Shown in pieces: positions 61,412 through 64,000 of a stretch of 64,000 bases of DNA. The notes under the pieces were generated by a model that did not search any database, was not told the DNA's origin, and was given only the letters and a program-made list of their open reading frames with translations. How positions within the stretch are numbered: position 1 is the first letter of the stretch; the number at the start of each line of letters is the position of its first letter. Origin of the DNA: Clostridium_AD sp964467165 (lineage in GTDB: Bacteria; Bacillota; Clostridia; Clostridiales; Clostridiaceae); the NCBI GenBank assembly GCA_964467165.1, contig CAYXOL010000004.1:1-64000 (forward strand). Direction: 5' to 3'. Both the position numbers and the translations under genes were made by a program.

Positions 61412-63835
61412 ATGAAAAAATCCTTTAGTTTAAAGGGGCAAATGTTATTAAACAACATATTAATATTTATCCTTCCCACTATAATTATTGGATGTATTTC
61501 TATTTCAATTTTTAATGCTCAAGCTGAGGAAAATATTAAAAACCAAAATATTGTCATAGCCGCAAATATTAATAACCAAGTGGAGACTTTTATTCAAAAT
61601 CCAATAACTATGATGAATGGTTTAAAAAAAGACTTACTCCTTAATAACTCTCTTTCTGATAATGAAATAGATAAATATCTAAATACAATGCTTAACATCT
61701 ATCCTTATTTTGATAATATACAAATTATTAACAAATATGGTGTAGTTAAAAATACTGTGTCCTCTAATAGTGATAATCTTGGAAAAAGTTCCTTAAACGA
61801 AGATTTTTTTAAAAATATTGACAAGACAGGTAATCCAGTATGGTCTGGTGTGTTTATATCAACACAGACACAAAAACCCACAGTTACTATTTCTATTTAT
61901 ATTAATGGAGATTTGCTAGTTGCAGATTTAAGCTTATCTAAAATAATAAAAATCACTGAAGGTGCTACTTTAAATTCCGTAGAAAGTGTATGTGTTTTAG
62001 ATGAGAATGGCATCTATCTTATTGATAATAAAAATGATGAAAATGTAAATCAACGAAGACAATTTCCATATTTCAAGAAAATTCCAAGTGAAAATGGACC
62101 TAAAAGAACTACTATAAATATTAAAGACAATAAAAAATTAATTTTATATTCAACAAAGATTCAGTTAACAGGCTGGTACTCTGTTATAGTAATGGACTCC
62201 GATAAGGTCTTTAATCCAGTTGTCAAAATTAAAACCATTATCGGTATTTCTTTTAGCATAATAGTTTTATTATACTTCATTCTTTCCACAATGAGTGCAG
62301 CAAGTATAACAAGAGCTTTTCGTAGTCTCATTATAAAAACTAAGCTTATTTCTCATGGTGATTATAGTTTACCACTAGAAACTAAAGGCTATAAAGAATT
62401 TGTGGAATTGTCCAATTATTTTTACATAATGAAGGAAAATGTGCAGCTTCGGGAAAATCAGATACAAGCATTAAATGTAGAATTAGAAGATAGGGTTATT
62501 GTCAGGACTAAGCAGTTAGATGAAACAAACTGTGAACTCAAAAAATTAAATCATGACTTAGAAGATAGGGTAATAAACCGAACAATAGAATTACAGGCCA
62601 TTAATGCCAAACTAACACAAGCTAACTTGCTGCTGGAAGAAGAGGTTTTTGAAAGAATTGAAATTGAGAAACAATTAACCAAGGCAAAACTTGAGGCAGA
62701 ACAATCTAATATTGAAAAAAGTCAATTTCTTGCAAACATGAGTCATGAAATTAGGACCCCCATGAATGGAATAATGGGGATGACAGAACTTGCTTTAATG
62801 TATGATTTAGATGAACAGCCACGAGAATATTTAAGTTTAGTCATGAAATCATCTAAGGTACTACTTACAATAATTAATGATGTTTTAGACTTTTCTAGAA
62901 TTGAAGCTGGCAAAATTGTAATAGAGTCTACACCTTTTAAGATCAGAGAGGTAATTAGTGAAATTACTACCTTATTTGATATTAGTGCAAAGCAAAAAAA
63001 TATACTATTAAAGGTTGAAATCCATAAGAGCATCCCCGATATTTTAAGTGGTGATGCGGTGAGGTTACGGCAGGTATTATCAAATATAATTGGCAATTCC
63101 GTAAAATTCACTCAAAGAGGAAGCATAACAATTAGTGTTACAAAAGAACCTATGGATGAAAACACTATAAAGTTGAAATTTTCAATTAAAGATACTGGAA
63201 TTGGAATACCTAAGGATAAACAAGGATTATTATTTGAAAGGTTTAAACAATTAGATAGCACCTATACTAAACAGTATCAAGGAGCAGGTTTAGGTCTTTC
63301 TATATCTAAAAATCTAGTAAATTTAATGGGCGGCGATATTTGGCTTGAAAGTGAAGAAAGGGTTGGAACCATATTTTATTTTACTATTAACCTCCAGAGC
63401 ATTGAAGGTATGCTAAATGATAACTCCCTAACGTGGAGTAGTTCTATAATTAATTATAATTTTAATAAAACAGTGCTTTTAGTTGAAGATGATAAAATAA
63501 ATCAAAAAATAGCTGAAATAATCCTTCAAAAAAAGCAATTAAAGATTTTAATAGCTGATAATGGTAAATCTGCAATTGAACTGTACCATAAATTTGAATT
63601 TGATCTAATAATTATGGATATTAATATGCCTATAATGGATGGTTATACCGCAACCTTATTAATAAGAGACAACGAATTGTTGTCAGGAATTCATACGCCT
63701 ATTATTGCTATGACCGCTTACGCCTTGTTAAAAGATAAAGATAAATTTATTTATGCTGGTATGGATGATTATATATCAAAACCAATAAATTTTAGTGATT
63801 TTAGTTCAAAAATAGATAAATGGCTTAAAGATTAA
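61412..63835 (+). CDS. Hybrid sensor histidine kinase
   Basis: An 807-aa membrane kinase. It has helix 1 (about 12-35), an extracellular Cache-like sensor domain, helix 2 (about 275-300), a HAMP-like segment, a long coiled coil (about 345-445, with the repeats ELEDRVIVRTKQL and DLEDRVINRTIEL), HisKA (SHEIRTPMNGIMG), a HATPase domain (NIIGNSVKF, DTGIGIP, GAGLGLSI) and a C-terminal receiver (LLVEDDKINQ, DLIIMDINMPIMDG). It starts 3 bp after the binding-protein gene, so they form one unit. No HPt protein is seen nearby. Confidence 0.94.
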   Translation: MKKSFSLKGQMLLNNILIFILPTIIIGCISISIFNAQAEENIKNQNIVIAANINNQVETFIQNPITMMNGLKKDLLLNNSLSDNEIDKYLNTMLNIYPYFDNIQIINKYGVVKNTVSSNSDNLGKSSLNEDFFKNIDKTGNPVWSGVFISTQTQKPTVTISIYINGDLLVADLSLSKIIKITEGATLNSVESVCVLDENGIYLIDNKNDENVNQRRQFPYFKKIPSENGPKRTTINIKDNKKLILYSTKIQLTGWYSVIVMDSDKVFNPVVKIKTIIGISFSIIVLLYFILSTMSAASITRAFRSLIIKTKLISHGDYSLPLETKGYKEFVELSNYFYIMKENVQLRENQIQALNVELEDRVIVRTKQLDETNCELKKLNHDLEDRVINRTIELQAINAKLTQANLLLEEEVFERIEIEKQLTKAKLEAEQSNIEKSQFLANMSHEIRTPMNGIMGMTELALMYDLDEQPREYLSLVMKSSKVLLTIINDVLDFSRIEAGKIVIESTPFKIREVISEITTLFDISAKQKNILLKVEIHKSIPDILSGDAVRLRQVLSNIIGNSVKFTQRGSITISVTKEPMDENTIKLKFSIKDTGIGIPKDKQGLLFERFKQLDSTYTKQYQGAGLGLSISKNLVNLMGGDIWLESEERVGTIFYFTINLQSIEGMLNDNSLTWSSSIINYNFNKTVLLVEDDKINQKIAEIILQKKQLKILIADNGKSAIELYHKFEFDLIIMDINMPIMDGYTATLLIRDNELLSGIHTPIIAMTAYALLKDKDKFIYAGMDDYISKPINFSDFSSKIDKWLKD

Positions 63836-63960
63836 AGTAACCTGATAACAAGTAAGCTATAATAGGCGGGCCTACGAATAAAAAAACCTTATACAATTTA
63901 CAAGTCTTTCCTATCAAATTTCTATTTATTTTGTTAATATTTTAGCTCTTGGAATTCATA

Positions 63961-64000
63961 GAACCTGTAAGTTTTTATATTTATAAAAACTTGCAGGTTC
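63961..64000. terminator. Long hairpin at the window end
   Basis: GAACCTGTAAGTTTTTATA and TATAAAAACTTGCAGGTTC pair with one G-T pair around two bases. It runs to the last base, so whether a T run follows cannot be seen. It may terminate the next gene. The 125 bp before it hold nothing I can name. Confidence 0.5.

Overview
The window is low-GC DNA with Clostridium-type gene content. It carries a Gram-positive PurR next to spoVG and murC, an [FeFe] hydrogenase, many strong GGAGG ribosome binding sites, sigma-A-like promoters, and two-domain regulators typical of Clostridium sensu stricto. This is an inference from gene content; I cannot name the species. No ribosomal RNA, CRISPR array or prophage is visible. 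Most of the window is chromosomal housekeeping and accessory metabolism, with one small transposase element.

Layout. 1-2.7 kb: spoVG (partial), purR and divergent murC. 2.7-7.1 kb: a promoter, a 40-codon leader ORF, two intrinsic terminators, two homologous small ORFs and a heterodimeric ABC exporter. This arrangement resembles the attenuated bmrBCD operon of Bacillus. 7.2-10.2 kb: a PhzF-like isomerase, a creatininase-family hydrolase and a DsbA/FrnE-type oxidoreductase. The active-site Cys of that oxidoreductase is encoded by an in-frame TGA followed at once by a SECIS-like hairpin, so it is a probable selenoprotein. 10.2-16 kb: an ArsR regulator with an aldehyde dehydrogenase, a three-gene ABC-2 exporter operon carrying two near-identical palindromes, and a LysE exporter. 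16-26 kb: tRNA-Pro, a divergent [FeFe] hydrogenase, PAP2, a HAD phosphatase, DUF2812, ABC-F, RlmI and ComB. 26.3-27.6 kb: a REP-associated (Y1) transposase element bounded by 19-bp perfect inverted repeats.

27.7-45.5 kb: a PucR/CdaR regulator with an MsmK-type ATPase, radical SAM proteins, a lipoprotein, a YkvI transporter, an H-NOX/chemoreceptor fusion, an XRE/S24-like regulator, cyclophilin, glutamate racemase, MATE and an OmpR-type two-component system. 45.6-48.7 kb: a deoxyribonucleoside catabolic cluster (pdp, deoC, LacI regulator) with cre-like sites. 49-50 kb: a TetR regulator with an HsmA-like membrane protein; both carry the same palindromic operator.

50.1-60.1 kb is a minus-strand chemotaxis-type operon. 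In transcription order it is tetR, cheY, cheA, cheW, a short cheR-like gene, a poly-HAMP chemoreceptor, cheR, cheB, a decayed histidine kinase and a stand-alone receiver. Divergent from it, at 60.3-63.8 kb, a lipoprotein substrate-binding protein sits next to a hybrid sensor kinase, probably forming one sensing unit.

The parts most worth a second look are the leader and small-protein ABC locus, the TGA/SECIS oxidoreductase, the twin palindromes in the ABC-2 operon, the H-NOX receptor with an intact distal pocket, and the chemotaxis operon led by a TetR gene and containing a kinase remnant. Several start codons are moved from the longest reading frame because the ribosome binding site fits a later codon; each entry says so.
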